Assembly (NCBI GenBank): GCA_964632165.1
Contig: CAZWCZ010000021.1
Span: 1 to 33,383, forward strand
DNA length: 33,383 bases
From: SIG299 sp964632165
GTDB lineage: Bacteria > Bacillota > Clostridia > Lachnospirales > Lachnospiraceae
Direction: 5' to 3'
Part shown: positions 1 to 8,895 of the stretch, in pieces
Layout: each line of letters begins with the position of its first letter
How positions within the stretch are numbered: the first letter of the stretch is position 1
Program-made: the position numbers and the translations under genes
The notes under the pieces: generated by a model
Database searches by the model: none
The model's input: only the letters and a program-made list of their open reading frames with translations
Told to the model about the DNA's origin: nothing

Positions 1-6
1 TTGGAC

Positions 7-1281
7 TCAATGCTCCAGCATATTCTCTATAAATATGCCATACCCTCTCGTCGGGTCATTTACTAAAACATGTGTCACCGCTCCAATGATCTTCCCGTCC
101 TGCAAAATTGGCGAACCAGACATTCCCTGCACGATCCCACCTGTTTTCGAGAGCAATTTTTCATCAGTAATGTGAATTACCATTCCCTTGTTATCATTAG
201 TTCTTCCAAGTTCTATCTTTTCAATTTCGATCTCATATTCTCTGACCGAAGAATCTACCTGACACAATATACTCGCAGTCCCAAGATGTATTTCCTGTTT
301 TAAACCGATCGGTATGCTTTCTTTTCCCTCCATAAGTCCAAGTTTTATCTGCCCATAAATTCCTTGTGAGCAATTTGACTCTATCGTTCCGATTCGGCTG
401 ATTCCGGATTGACGCAATATTCCGATCAGTTCTCCCGGGGAACCACTTTTTCCTTTTATCACACTAAGTATCTCCGCGTCATATAATGTTCCGCCCGAAA
501 TCTGCATTACAAGACCGGTGTCAACGTCCGTAATCCCATGCCCCAATGCACCAAATTTCCCATCTGTTGTCATATATGTGATCGTTCCTATCCCTTGGGC
601 ATCCGTTCGTATCCATGTCCCGATACGATTTTTCCCACTATAATCTTTTACAGGAGAAATTGATACTTCACGTTCTCTCCCATCCCGTTTTACCGTTAAA
701 CATACTTCTCCTTCTTCAATGGCTTCCATTAGCATGTTTCGTGTAACTTCTGTACTTCCGTTAATTCCTACAATATAATCTCCGCTTTTTAAAATCCCTT
801 TTGCCGGTTCTGTCGTTGAACCGTCCCGCAGTGTTACTTCACCCGTTCCGAGAACAAGTATTCCGTCCGTCTCAATCTGAAGTCCAATGACCGAACCTCC
901 GGGGATCAGTTCTGTTTCTTCTATGATCTCTAATGAAACTCCTTTTAATGGAATCCATCCAAATAGCTTTAACTCTACATTATATGTCCCAAGTGTATCA
1001 GAACTTATAGAAAACGGTTGAGACAGATCAATATGAATTTTGTCCTCCGTTAAAGGCTGCTGATTTACATATAGTACTCCTAACGATTCTTCTTCTGAAA
1101 TGCTTGCCTCTATGGGAAATGAAAAATCAAATGTACCTTCCTCGCCTGCCAAAAGTTTGATTTTAGACGGTACATTCATCTTTATCCAATACTGACCGTA
1201 AACGATACCGACTGCCAGGATAAGAACCATAACAAGCAATCGCCTTATTCTTCGCTTCTTTTTTCTTTCTGCTCCGCTCAT
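7..1281 (-). CDS. spoIVB: SpoIVB, sporulation signalling serine peptidase (family S55)
   Basis: SpoIVB is made in the forespore, crosses into the intermembrane space and cleaves SpoIVFA, which releases pro-sigma-K processing in the mother cell. Numbering from the chosen start, there is a basic N-terminus and one TM segment/signal anchor (about 14-29), a PDZ domain (about 130-209), then the S55 peptidase domain with the likely catalytic His in GALGHGITD (H248) and the catalytic Ser in GMSGSP (about 388). The length of about 424 aa fits the family. The frame is open to position 1302 with several in-frame ATGs. I prefer 1281 because AGGA lies 5 nt upstream and a putative promoter -10 ends only about 11 nt before 1302; 1287 and 1302 are alternatives. 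It lies after recN, as in many endospore formers, but behind a strong terminator, so it is probably transcribed separately. Identification is secure; the start is uncertain. Confidence 0.95.
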   Translation of the reverse strand: MSGAERKKKRRIRRLLVMVLILAVGIVYGQYWIKMNVPSKIKLLAGEEGTFDFSFPIEASISEEESLGVLYVNQQPLTEDKIHIDLSQPFSISSDTLGTYNVELKLFGWIPLKGVSLEIIEETELIPGGSVIGLQIETDGILVLGTGEVTLRDGSTTEPAKGILKSGDYIVGINGSTEVTRNMLMEAIEEGEVCLTVKRDGREREVSISPVKDYSGKNRIGTWIRTDAQGIGTITYMTTDGKFGALGHGITDVDTGLVMQISGGTLYDAEILSVIKGKSGSPGELIGILRQSGISRIGTIESNCSQGIYGQIKLGLMEGKESIPIGLKQEIHLGTASILCQVDSSVREYEIEIEKIELGRTNDNKGMVIHITDEKLLSKTGGIVQGMSGSPILQDGKIIGAVTHVLVNDPTRGYGIFIENMLEH

Positions 1282-1312
1282 ATCCATCCTCATTTCCTGC
1301 ATTTTTCTCTCT

Positions 1313-1340
1313 TAGTATGGATGGAAACAAAAAAAATACA
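1313..1340 (-). promoter_or_regulatory. Candidate sporulation-sigma promoter for spoIVB
   Basis: On the minus strand CATACTA (1319-1313) matches the -10 element of sigma-F/sigma-G promoters and partly that of sigma-E. A GTATTT-like -35 lies 14 nt upstream (1339-1334). The -35 sits inside the T-tract and stem of the recN terminator. Known biology (forespore expression of spoIVB) supports it, but the -35 is weak and the spacing suits sigma-E better than sigma-G. Confidence 0.4.
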
Positions 1341-1370
1341 CCCTAAAATTGTTCCCAATTTAAGGTGCAT
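1329..1370 (-). terminator. Rho-independent terminator after recN
   Basis: Read on the minus strand, a 14-nt arm (1370-1357) pairs with 1350-1336 around a 6-nt loop, with one bulged G and one U-U mismatch. It is followed by eight Ts (1336-1329). It starts 15 nt after the recN stop and separates recN from spoIVB. Confidence 0.85.
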
Positions 1371-1384
1371 TCTTTCTATAAAAA

Positions 1385-3070
1385 TCAATATTTTTTAATT
1401 TTATTTGCCAGGATTCTCATTTCTCTTGCATTGCACAACACTGCTTCCGTGATCTTGGCGCCACCGAGCATCCGTGCAAGTTCAATGTCTTTTTCTTCTT
1501 CCTCCAATGAACGGATACCGGTTCTGGTTCTTCCGTTTTCTATTGTTTTTTCGATCAAAAAATGAGTGTCTGCCATGGACGCGATCTGCGACAAATGTGT
1601 AATACAAAGAATCTGATGCGTCTTTGCAATCTGCGCCAGTTTTTCTGAAACCTTTTGCGCAGTCCGGCCGCTGATGCCGGTATCGATTTCATCAAAGATC
1701 AGGGTCGGGATCTCATCCTTTTCTGCAAGTACAGACTTCATCGCCAACATAATCCTGGAAAGCTCACCGCCGGATGCCACTTTGGTCAGAGGCCTTAACG
1801 GCTCTCCTGCATTCAGAGAGATCATGAATTCACATGAATCAAACCCACGTGCTGTAAATCGTTCCAATCGTTCCAAGGGGATTTCAAAATGTACTTCTGA
1901 AAAATTCAGGTCGGAAAGTGCCTGTTGCATGGAAGATTTCATCTTCTTCGCATAAGACATTCTGATGGCGGAAATTTTTTCGCATAACACATGACACGTC
2001 TCTTCTGCTGTTTTATATTCTTTCCGCAGTTTCTCTAGATACGCATCATAATCTTGATATTTCATCAGCTTTTTCTCACATTCTTCTTTATAGGAAAGAA
2101 TGTTTTCTATCGAATTTCCGTATTTTCCTTTCAGCTGATTTAAAATATCCAAGCGTTGACTGACTTCTGCATATCGTTCCTTGGAATCTTCCATTTCAAG
2201 AAGATATTCCTCAGCTTCTGCGTGAAATTCCGTCAGCAGTTCCTGTGCTCCGTTTAAAACTGCCTCCATTTTCTGGAGCCTTAAATCATATTCCGTTACT
2301 TTGGAAATCTGCCGGAGTGCACGTAAAATCTGCTCCTCTGCATTTTCTCCTTCCGTATCTTTCGTATATCTCAGACCGGCAGATACTGCTTCTGCAATCT
2401 GCCTGCTGTTCGATAAAACTTTATATTCCGCTTCAAGTTCGGTGTCCTCACCCGGACGCAATCTGGCATTTTCAATCTCCTCTGCCGCAAAAGAAAGATA
2501 AGCAATCTCCCGATTTTTCTCTCCTTCCTCCATGGACGCATCTTCCAATGCTTCCTTTGCTGCTTTCCAAACCTGATATTCTTTCTCCAACTGTTTCAAC
2601 GGTTCTGCAATTTCATTTTGAGCAAACCGGTCGAGAAATTTCAAATGAGATGCTTTCTGCAGCAGGGAATGATGCTCCTGCTGACCATGAATATCCAGAA
2701 ACAGTCCTGCTGTTTCTTTCAAAATAGAGGCTGTTACTGTTTCTCCATTAATTTTGCATACCGTCTTTCCGTTTGCCATAATCTTCCTGGATAAAACAAT
2801 CTGCCCATCCTCAGGATAAATATCCTTCTGCTCAAGGATTGCCTTTGCCGTATCCGGCAGCTCATCAAAGGTCAGTTCTACCAGTGCATACTCCGCCCCT
2901 TGGCGTATTATGTCCTTTGATACCTTGGCTCCGATCGCAGCATTTACCGAATCGATCAGGATCGACTTTCCGGCACCTGTTTCTCCCGTCATAATATTTA
3001 AATGCTCCCGGAAATCAACTTCCGTTTCATCAATAATCGCAAAGTTCTTTACATGAAGATTTCGTAACAC
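1385..3070 (-). CDS. recN: RecN, SMC-like DNA repair ATPase
   Basis: RecN is a cohesin/SMC-like ATPase recruited early to double-strand breaks. The 561-aa product has the expected layout: Walker A GETGAGKS at residues 29-36, a long charged coiled-coil middle (about 150-370), then the ABC signature ASGGELSR and Walker B LIFDEIDTGISG, followed by a switch-type His in CITHLSQIA. The start codon is GTG at 3070. An AAAGGAG ribosome binding site lies in the 17-nt gap after yebC, spaced slightly long at about 12 nt. It is probably cotranscribed with yebC from the promoter at 3859-3887. recN usually follows argR directly; here yebC lies between them. Confidence 0.97.
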   Translation of the reverse strand: MLRNLHVKNFAIIDETEVDFREHLNIMTGETGAGKSILIDSVNAAIGAKVSKDIIRQGAEYALVELTFDELPDTAKAILEQKDIYPEDGQIVLSRKIMANGKTVCKINGETVTASILKETAGLFLDIHGQQEHHSLLQKASHLKFLDRFAQNEIAEPLKQLEKEYQVWKAAKEALEDASMEEGEKNREIAYLSFAAEEIENARLRPGEDTELEAEYKVLSNSRQIAEAVSAGLRYTKDTEGENAEEQILRALRQISKVTEYDLRLQKMEAVLNGAQELLTEFHAEAEEYLLEMEDSKERYAEVSQRLDILNQLKGKYGNSIENILSYKEECEKKLMKYQDYDAYLEKLRKEYKTAEETCHVLCEKISAIRMSYAKKMKSSMQQALSDLNFSEVHFEIPLERLERFTARGFDSCEFMISLNAGEPLRPLTKVASGGELSRIMLAMKSVLAEKDEIPTLIFDEIDTGISGRTAQKVSEKLAQIAKTHQILCITHLSQIASMADTHFLIEKTIENGRTRTGIRSLEEEEKDIELARMLGGAKITEAVLCNAREMRILANKIKKY

Positions 3071-3087
3071 GAAACAGTTTTTCTCCT

Positions 3088-3816
3088 TTACTCATCCCAA
3101 TTGTGATATACTTCCTGTACATCATCGTCATCATCCAACAGATCAAGGATCTTATTCATGCTCTTGATGTCCTGCTCATCCGTCAGTGTCCCCCATGTTT
3201 GAGGAATCATCGTAACCTCTGCAGACACCGTAGCTATTTTTGCTGCTTCCAGAGCTTCAAAAACCGCAGAAAAAGCATCCGGCTCCGTAATGATCTCATA
3301 GCTGTCCTCTTCTTCTTCAAAATCCTCTGCTCCTGCATCCAGTGCCAGCATCATCAGATCATCTGCATCCATGGAACACTCTTCTTTATCAATGATGATC
3401 TGACCTTTTTTATCAAACATGAAAGAAACACATCCCTGCGTTCCTACATTTCCGTTACCCTTGGTAAATGCATTCCTTACATTAGCCGCCGTTCTGTTCT
3501 TATTATCCGTCAGAGCATCTACAATGATGGCAATACCATTTGGTCCATAACCTTCATAAGAAACAAATTCATAGTTTACATTTGCGCCTTCACCGGCAGC
3601 TTTCTTAATGCTGCGGTCAATCGTATCATTCGGCATGTTATTTGCCTTTGCTTTTGCAACGATATCTTTTAATTTGCTGTTGTTATTTACATCCGGTCCG
3701 CCTTCTTTTACCGCTACGGCAATTTCACGGCCGAGGCGTGTAAATATCTTACCTTTAGCCGCATCATTTTTCTCTTTTTTATGCTTAATGTTTGCAAATT
3801 TAGAATGTCCAGACAT
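3088..3816 (-). CDS. yebC: YebC/PmpR/TACO1 family protein
   Basis: This is a member of the YebC/TACO1 family, annotated variously as a DNA-binding transcriptional regulator or as a factor that helps ribosomes through difficult (for example proline-rich) stretches. The 242-aa product opens with the diagnostic MSGHSKFANIKHKKEK and contains GRE, KAKANNMP and YEGYGPNG blocks; an acidic patch lies near residue 165 and another at the C-terminus. The frame is open 13 codons further upstream, but ATG 3816 follows AGGAGAAAAGTA and begins at the universal family N-terminus. The gene has its own consensus promoter and sits between argR and recN. Which molecular role applies cannot be decided from the sequence. 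Confidence 0.95.
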   Translation of the reverse strand: MSGHSKFANIKHKKEKNDAAKGKIFTRLGREIAVAVKEGGPDVNNNSKLKDIVAKAKANNMPNDTIDRSIKKAAGEGANVNYEFVSYEGYGPNGIAIIVDALTDNKNRTAANVRNAFTKGNGNVGTQGCVSFMFDKKGQIIIDKEECSMDADDLMMLALDAGAEDFEEEEDSYEIITEPDAFSAVFEALEAAKIATVSAEVTMIPQTWGTLTDEQDIKSMNKILDLLDDDDDVQEVYHNWDE

Positions 3817-3858
3817 TACTTTTTCTCCTGTTCTTATAATAATATTCTCTAACAAAAT

Positions 3859-3887
3859 ATTTTAACATGATTTGTAATAATTGTCAA
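3859..3887 (-). promoter_or_regulatory. Strong sigma-A-type promoter for yebC-recN
   Basis: On the minus strand, TTGACA (3887-3882), a 17-nt spacer and TAAAAT (3864-3859). The -35 and spacing are perfect and the -10 matches at five of six positions. It lies 43 nt upstream of the yebC start and downstream of the argR stop, so yebC-recN can be expressed independently of the argR operon. Confidence 0.85.
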
Positions 3888-3928
3888 AGCTTACTTACTC
3901 CCACTCAAAAGCATGTGACAAAATCCGT

Positions 3929-4393
3929 TTATCTGCTCCCGTAGATCAGGTCATGGATCTCCTGCATCACCTGTTTGGTATCCTGCTCCGTACGAATAGC
4001 ACATAAAATCGTATCATCCCCCGCAATGCATCCGACAAGATTCTCTATTTCCAACGAATCTAATGCAGCCGCTGCGGCCATTGCCATTCCGGAAACCGTC
4101 TTGACAACCAGAATGTTCTGTGCCGGTTCCATGGAAAAATAAGCATCCTTTAATACCCTGACCATACGATCATGCAGGTTTATGCTTGCACCGCCCTCCT
4201 GCTGTACTGCATATTTCTGACGTCCGCTTTCGGTCTGCACTTTCATCAGCTTCAGTTCTCTGATATCTCTGGAGATGGTTGCCTGTGTTACCGCAAATCC
4301 GGCACGCAGTAAATGTTCTGCAAGTTCATCCTGTGTCTCTACGTCATACTTTTTGATCAGTTCAAGAATTTTATTCTGTCTGCCGCTTTTCAC
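3929..4393 (-). CDS. argR: ArgR/AhrC arginine repressor
   Basis: ArgR is the arginine-responsive hexameric regulator of arginine biosynthesis and catabolism. The 154-aa product has the winged-helix N-terminal domain (residues about 1-70) with the ATISRDIRELKLMKV recognition segment, and the C-terminal oligomerisation/arginine-binding domain with VGCIAGDDTILCAIR, including the paired aspartates that contact arginine in this family. The start is GTG at 4393 with AGGAGG about 10 nt upstream. It lies 15 nt after nadK and looks like the last gene of the nusB-to-argR run. The argR-recN-spoIVB neighbourhood is conserved among spore formers. No ARG box was identified in this window. Confidence 0.96.
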   Translation of the reverse strand: MKSGRQNKILELIKKYDVETQDELAEHLLRAGFAVTQATISRDIRELKLMKVQTESGRQKYAVQQEGGASINLHDRMVRVLKDAYFSMEPAQNILVVKTVSGMAMAAAAALDSLEIENLVGCIAGDDTILCAIRTEQDTKQVMQEIHDLIYGSR

Positions 4394-4408
4394 CTTCCCG
4401 CTTCCTCC

Positions 4409-5248
4409 TTACCTTTCTACCGTGCCCAGTTTGGAACGAAGCACTTCAAAAAAGCTCCGCTCATCCAGTTTTATCAGTTTTGTCTGATACTTCGATTTAC
4501 GAATGACAATCTTCTCCCCGGCCTTCAGACACATTGCTTCCCGTCCATCGTATGTTGCCATGACTTCTACATCCTTTGCTTTTTTATCCTGCATGACTTC
4601 TAACGTGATTTCATCCTCACCTGCAACGATGACCGGCCTTGAAGAAAGAGAATGGGGACAGAGCGGAGTAATCATAATAAGTTCTGCTTCCGGTTTTACG
4701 ATAGGCCCTCCTGCCGACAAATTATATCCTGTCGATCCGGTCGGTGTTGAAACCAGGATTCCGTCTCCTGCCACTACGTCCAGTAATACACCGTTGACAG
4801 ATACTGCCACCTGGATCAGCCTGCTGACACCGCTTCTTGTAATGGCAACTTCATTCAAAACGGTATCACTGTAATCCCCGTCATAAAAAATATCTAACAT
4901 CATTCGGTTTTCCACATGAAACTCCCCTCTGACAAGACACCTCAGTGCCCGTTCCGTTTCCCGCACTTCAACCGCCGTCAAATATCCGAGTGTCCCTGTA
5001 TTGATTCCGAGCATCGGGGTATTTCTGCCACAAAGCCGCCTTGCCGCACGGATCATCGTTCCGTCCCCGCCAAGTACGATTACTGCCTCTGTTTCCTCCG
5101 GAATCTCTTCTTCCTTGCTTCTTTGATTTGCAGATTCTACACATATAGCTGTTTTTTTCCCAAGCTCCGACAGGATTTCTTTTACCCGTTCCGTCAATAC
5201 CATTTTTTCGTCTCGGTTTTTATTTACAACGATACAAAAATTTTCCAT
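4409..5248 (-). CDS. nadK: NAD kinase
   Basis: NAD kinase phosphorylates NAD to NADP using ATP or polyphosphate. The 279-aa product carries the family hallmarks: GGDGT at residues 60-64 (nucleotide binding and catalysis), the NE motif in TVLNEVAITR, and the glycine-rich STGYNLSAGGPIV segment of the C-terminal domain. The length is typical. ATG 5248 has GAGGTG about 10 nt upstream. It follows tlyA by 19 nt and precedes argR by 15 nt, so the three are probably cotranscribed. Supplying NADP suits an operon that also holds dxs, whose pathway uses NADPH, although that functional link is inference. Confidence 0.96.
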   Translation of the reverse strand: MENFCIVVNKNRDEKMVLTERVKEILSELGKKTAICVESANQRSKEEEIPEETEAVIVLGGDGTMIRAARRLCGRNTPMLGINTGTLGYLTAVEVRETERALRCLVRGEFHVENRMMLDIFYDGDYSDTVLNEVAITRSGVSRLIQVAVSVNGVLLDVVAGDGILVSTPTGSTGYNLSAGGPIVKPEAELIMITPLCPHSLSSRPVIVAGEDEITLEVMQDKKAKDVEVMATYDGREAMCLKAGEKIVIRKSKYQTKLIKLDERSFFEVLRSKLGTVER

Positions 5249-5267
5249 CCATCAGTCACCTCATCTG

Positions 5268-6110
5268 CTATTTTCCAATCGACAGAGTATCCAGCTCTTC
5301 GTGAGCCCGTGCAACCGTTTCCGGAATCAAAGAAAGCTGTCGGAATAATGCGTTTTCCCTTTCTCCCGCTTCCTGTCCTACTTTTTTCTCCGCATAAAAA
5401 AGATACTCAATATTTCCTTCCGGCCCTTTGATCGGAGAATATGTCAGATGTAGGATCTCCAGTCCGAGCGCTGTTGCACTTGTCACTACGTCACGTATCA
5501 CTGTTTCATGAACTCTCTTGTCTTTCACGACACCTTTTTTGCCAATCTTTTCTTTTCCTGCCTCAAACTGCGGTTTTATCAGACAGACAATTTCAGATTG
5601 GTCATCCATAAGCTGATATACCGGTGTGAGAACCTTCGTCAGAGAAATAAAAGCTACATCAACAGAAACAAATTTTACCGGCTGCCCGATGAGTTCCTGT
5701 GTCACATATCGGATGTTGGTCTTTTCCATGGAAATGACCCTCTTATCTTCTCTTAGTTTTTTTGCCAGCTGGTCTGTACCTACATCTACCGCAAATACTT
5801 TTGCAGCTCCGTTTTGCAGCATGCAATCCGTAAACCCTCCGGTAGATGCCCCAACGTCCATGCAAACTTTTCCATCCAGACAGATTCCGCATTCTTTGAT
5901 CGCTTTTTCCAATTTCAAACCGCCACGGCTGACATAAGGGATCACATCGCCTTTCACTTCTATGATCGCCGTATCTTCCGTTTCCGCTGCTGCCTTTTTC
6001 TCGCAGACCCCGTTTACCAAAACTTTGCCTTCTTTGATATAACTTTTCGCTTTTTCCCTTGATTCTGCCAGCTTTCTTTTTACCAGCAGCACATCCAAGC
6101 GTTCTCTCAC
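5268..6110 (-). CDS. tlyA: TlyA family 16S/23S rRNA 2'-O-methyltransferase
   Basis: This belongs to the TlyA (hemolysin A-like) family, which in mycobacteria methylates 2'-O of C1409 in 16S and C1920 in 23S rRNA and affects capreomycin sensitivity. The 280-aa product has an N-terminal S4 RNA-binding domain (residues 1-60) and an FtsJ-like SAM-binding fold with DVGASTGGFTD at 85-95; DVAFISLTK and LIKPQFEAG blocks follow. The open frame extends 17 codons upstream into dxs from a TTG. The preferred start is GTG 6110, giving VRERLDVLLV, which matches the family N-terminus, just 5 nt past the dxs TGA. The hemolysin name in databases is historical. Confidence 0.93.
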   Translation of the reverse strand: MRERLDVLLVKRKLAESREKAKSYIKEGKVLVNGVCEKKAAAETEDTAIIEVKGDVIPYVSRGGLKLEKAIKECGICLDGKVCMDVGASTGGFTDCMLQNGAAKVFAVDVGTDQLAKKLREDKRVISMEKTNIRYVTQELIGQPVKFVSVDVAFISLTKVLTPVYQLMDDQSEIVCLIKPQFEAGKEKIGKKGVVKDKRVHETVIRDVVTSATALGLEILHLTYSPIKGPEGNIEYLFYAEKKVGQEAGERENALFRQLSLIPETVARAHEELDTLSIGK

Positions 6111-6114
6111 TGCT

Positions 6115-7977
6115 TCATCCGTACCTTTCCAGTATTTTTTCCAATAACGGCTCTTCTGCAAGTCCGTACCGGCTTTTTAAAACTTCTGCTTCTCCATGTT
6201 CGATAAAACAATTTTCAAGTGCAGCCGTTATCAAAGGGATATCTTCTTCTTTTTCTTTTAATAAGGCCGCCACCCTCTCACCAAAACCTCCTCTTGCCAC
6301 ATTTTCTTCCAGTGTAACAAGTAACCGATGCGTTTTTGCAACAGAAAGTATCTTTCCCTCATCCATAGGAGCTACAAATCTTGCATTTACCAAAGTCACG
6401 GAAATTCCCCGCTTCTCCAGTGTCTTTTGCAGAGAAAGTGCTACCTTCCCTGTATCTCCTACAAATATGAGCGCTATCTCTGTTCCCTCTTTCAGTACTT
6501 CTGATTTTCCATACTGTATTTCTTCATTTGGCAGTTCATCCATTTCTCCTGCTTCGCCGCGCGGATAGCGGATGGCAACCGGGAAATCGCATTCTGCAGC
6601 ATAAAACAACATTTTTTTCAGCTCTTTTGTATTTTTAGGTGCCATAACCGTCAGATTCGGAATGTGGGAAAGATACGACAGATCAAATATTCCCTGATGG
6701 GTCTCCCCATCCTTTCCTACGATTCCTGCCCTGTCTACGGCAAATATTACCGGGAGTTTTCCGATACAGACATCATGAAGTATCTGATCGTACGCACGCT
6801 GTAAAAAAGTAGAATAGACCGCTACCACCGGATGATACCCGCTTGCCGCCATGCCTGCCGCAAAAGTAACCGCATGTTCTTCTGCAATCCCGACGTCGAA
6901 GAAACGCTCCGGGAATTTTTTTGCAAAAGTATTCAGTCCTGTTCCGGACGGCATTGCCGCAGTAATGGCAACAATCTTTTGATTCTTCTCTCCAAGTTCG
7001 GTCAGTGCCTTTGAAAAAGCACCTGTATAAGTAACGTTTTCGGCTTTATGCAGGATTTCTCCTGTTTTCAGAGCAAACGGTTCTACTCCGTGAAATTTTC
7101 CCGGATCTTTTTCTGCATGCTCATATCCCTTCCCTTTTTTCGTCACTACGTGTATCAAAACTGCTTTAGGCATTTTAGAAGCAGATTCCAAAGCTTTTGA
7201 CATTTGCGAAATATCATGCCCGTCAATCGGTCCGATATAGGTGATCCCCATGTCTTCAAAATACATGCCCCGGATCATCAGATGCTTGATGGAGTCTTTG
7301 GAACGCTTTAATTTCCCAACGATTTTTTCACCGTTGGGCAGTTTATTTAAAGTTTCCTCCAAGGAGCCTTTAAATCCTGTATATGCCATGTTCGTGCGGA
7401 TTTTAGCAAGATAATTTGCCATTCCTCCCACATTTTCAGAAATGGACATCTTGTTATCATTCAAAATGATGATCAGATTGCTTTTGATCTTTCCAAGATT
7501 GTTCAATGCCTCAAATGCCATGCCTCCGCTTAATGCACCGTCCCCTATCACTGCAACAATCTTTTCATTCGTACCGGATAATTCTCTTGCGCTTACCATG
7601 CCATTGGCAACGGAAAGGGAAGTCGAACTGTGTCCGGTATCAAATGCGTCACAGTCGCTTTCTTTTCTTTTTGGGAATCCGCTCATTCCCTGATACTGTC
7701 TCAATGTATCAAAACTTTCTTTTCTTCCGGTCAGTATCTTATGAACATATGCCTGATGTCCCACGTCCCAGATCAGCCTGTCTTTCGGAAAATCCAGAAA
7801 CAGGTGCAATGCCATTGTCAATTCTACCGCACCAAGATTGGATGCCAGATGCCCGCCTGTTGCAGAAACGTGATGCAGCAAAAATTCTCTGATTTCCCGT
7901 GCCAGCCGGTTATACTGTGACGGGTTGACATTCTTTATATCATTCGGTTGTTTAATTCTATCCAGTACTCCTGCCAT
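6115..7977 (-). CDS. dxs: 1-deoxy-D-xylulose-5-phosphate synthase
   Basis: DXS condenses pyruvate and glyceraldehyde-3-phosphate to DXP, the entry step of the MEP isoprenoid pathway and a source for thiamine and pyridoxal precursors. The 620-aa product shows the thiamine-diphosphate motif beginning GDGALSGG (about 145) and ending near NDNKMSIS; the His-rich DVGHQAYVHK and GHSSTSLS segments; the pyrimidine-domain FDVGIAEEHAV with the catalytic Glu; and a C-terminal transketolase domain. ATG 7977 is preferred over the in-frame TTG at 7989, because the TTGGAG at that TTG serves as the ribosome binding site (GGAG, 6-nt spacing). It lies 12 nt after ispA and overlaps the tlyA open frame. Confidence 0.97.
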   Translation of the reverse strand: MAGVLDRIKQPNDIKNVNPSQYNRLAREIREFLLHHVSATGGHLASNLGAVELTMALHLFLDFPKDRLIWDVGHQAYVHKILTGRKESFDTLRQYQGMSGFPKRKESDCDAFDTGHSSTSLSVANGMVSARELSGTNEKIVAVIGDGALSGGMAFEALNNLGKIKSNLIIILNDNKMSISENVGGMANYLAKIRTNMAYTGFKGSLEETLNKLPNGEKIVGKLKRSKDSIKHLMIRGMYFEDMGITYIGPIDGHDISQMSKALESASKMPKAVLIHVVTKKGKGYEHAEKDPGKFHGVEPFALKTGEILHKAENVTYTGAFSKALTELGEKNQKIVAITAAMPSGTGLNTFAKKFPERFFDVGIAEEHAVTFAAGMAASGYHPVVAVYSTFLQRAYDQILHDVCIGKLPVIFAVDRAGIVGKDGETHQGIFDLSYLSHIPNLTVMAPKNTKELKKMLFYAAECDFPVAIRYPRGEAGEMDELPNEEIQYGKSEVLKEGTEIALIFVGDTGKVALSLQKTLEKRGISVTLVNARFVAPMDEGKILSVAKTHRLLVTLEENVARGGFGERVAALLKEKEEDIPLITAALENCFIEHGEAEVLKSRYGLAEEPLLEKILERYG

Positions 7978-7989
7978 AATCTGCTCCAA

Positions 7990-8895
7990 TTAGTATTCCC
8001 GTATTGTCAAATACACGATCAATTCCTTCATAAACTCCGTGCATGAAAGTTTTTCCGCTATCTGTAGTGCTTCTGCAGACAGTTCTTTTACCTTTTCCTT
8101 TGCGGCCTCTGTCCCATGCAGGGTAACATATGTTGTTTTTTCATTCTTCGCATCGCTTCCCACCGGTTTTCCAAGTTTCTTTTCGTCTCCAACGGTGTCC
8201 AGGATATCATCCCTGATCTGAAATGCCATTCCAATACAGGATGCCATCCATACGATTTCCTGGAACAGTGCGTCATCTGCCCCGCCGAGAATTGCTCCGA
8301 TCAGCATAGCGGACTCCAGAAGTGCGCAGGTCTTTAACTCATAGATAAACGAGATTTCCTCGGTATCCAGCGGTTGTCCTGTCTTTTCCACGTCAACCGC
8401 CTGTCCGCCGATCATTCCGTATACCCCGGCCTTTGTCGAAAAAACCTTCATTGCTTTTGCAACTTTGAAATCCCATTCCTCATCCGTGATGGAAAACGCT
8501 TTGCACGCTGTCTCAAATGCATAATTTAAAAGTGCATCTCCGGCTAAGATCCCCATAGCCGGTCCGAATTTTGCATGCGTCGTCAGCTGCCCTCTGCGAT
8601 ATCGGTCATTATCCATATCCGGCAGATCATCATGCACCAGAGAATACGTATGAAGGAACTCCATGGCAGCCAAAAAAGGTTCCACACGTTCTTGTTCCTC
8701 TTCCTCAGAAGCAAAGCACCGAAACATCTCTAAAATCAGAATTGGACGGATCCGCTTCCCTCCGATCATTACACTGTACTTCATTGCCTCCAGTACCGTA
8801 CTTTGTCTGCCTTCGGTTTCCGGAAGATACATGTCCAGGACATGATTGATATAATCCTGCCGTTCTTTAAGTGCTGCTTTAAAATTCTCCGCCAA
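7990..8895 (-). CDS. ispA: Polyprenyl synthetase, farnesyl/geranyl diphosphate synthase type
   Basis: This trans-isoprenyl diphosphate synthase extends DMAPP with IPP to give (most likely) farnesyl diphosphate. The 301-aa product has the first aspartate-rich motif DDLPDMD at 89-95, the GGKRIRP substrate-binding segment at 45-51 and the second Asp-rich motif DDILD at 229-233. The residues just before the first motif (LHTYSLVHDD) suit short-chain products, but chain length is inferred. The start is TTG at 8895 with GGAGG 9 nt upstream. It overlaps the xseB 3' end by 17 nt, so it is translationally linked. Together with dxs directly downstream it forms an isoprenoid precursor pair. Confidence 0.95.
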   Translation of the reverse strand: MAENFKAALKERQDYINHVLDMYLPETEGRQSTVLEAMKYSVMIGGKRIRPILILEMFRCFASEEEEQERVEPFLAAMEFLHTYSLVHDDLPDMDNDRYRRGQLTTHAKFGPAMGILAGDALLNYAFETACKAFSITDEEWDFKVAKAMKVFSTKAGVYGMIGGQAVDVEKTGQPLDTEEISFIYELKTCALLESAMLIGAILGGADDALFQEIVWMASCIGMAFQIRDDILDTVGDEKKLGKPVGSDAKNEKTTYVTLHGTEAAKEKVKELSAEALQIAEKLSCTEFMKELIVYLTIREY

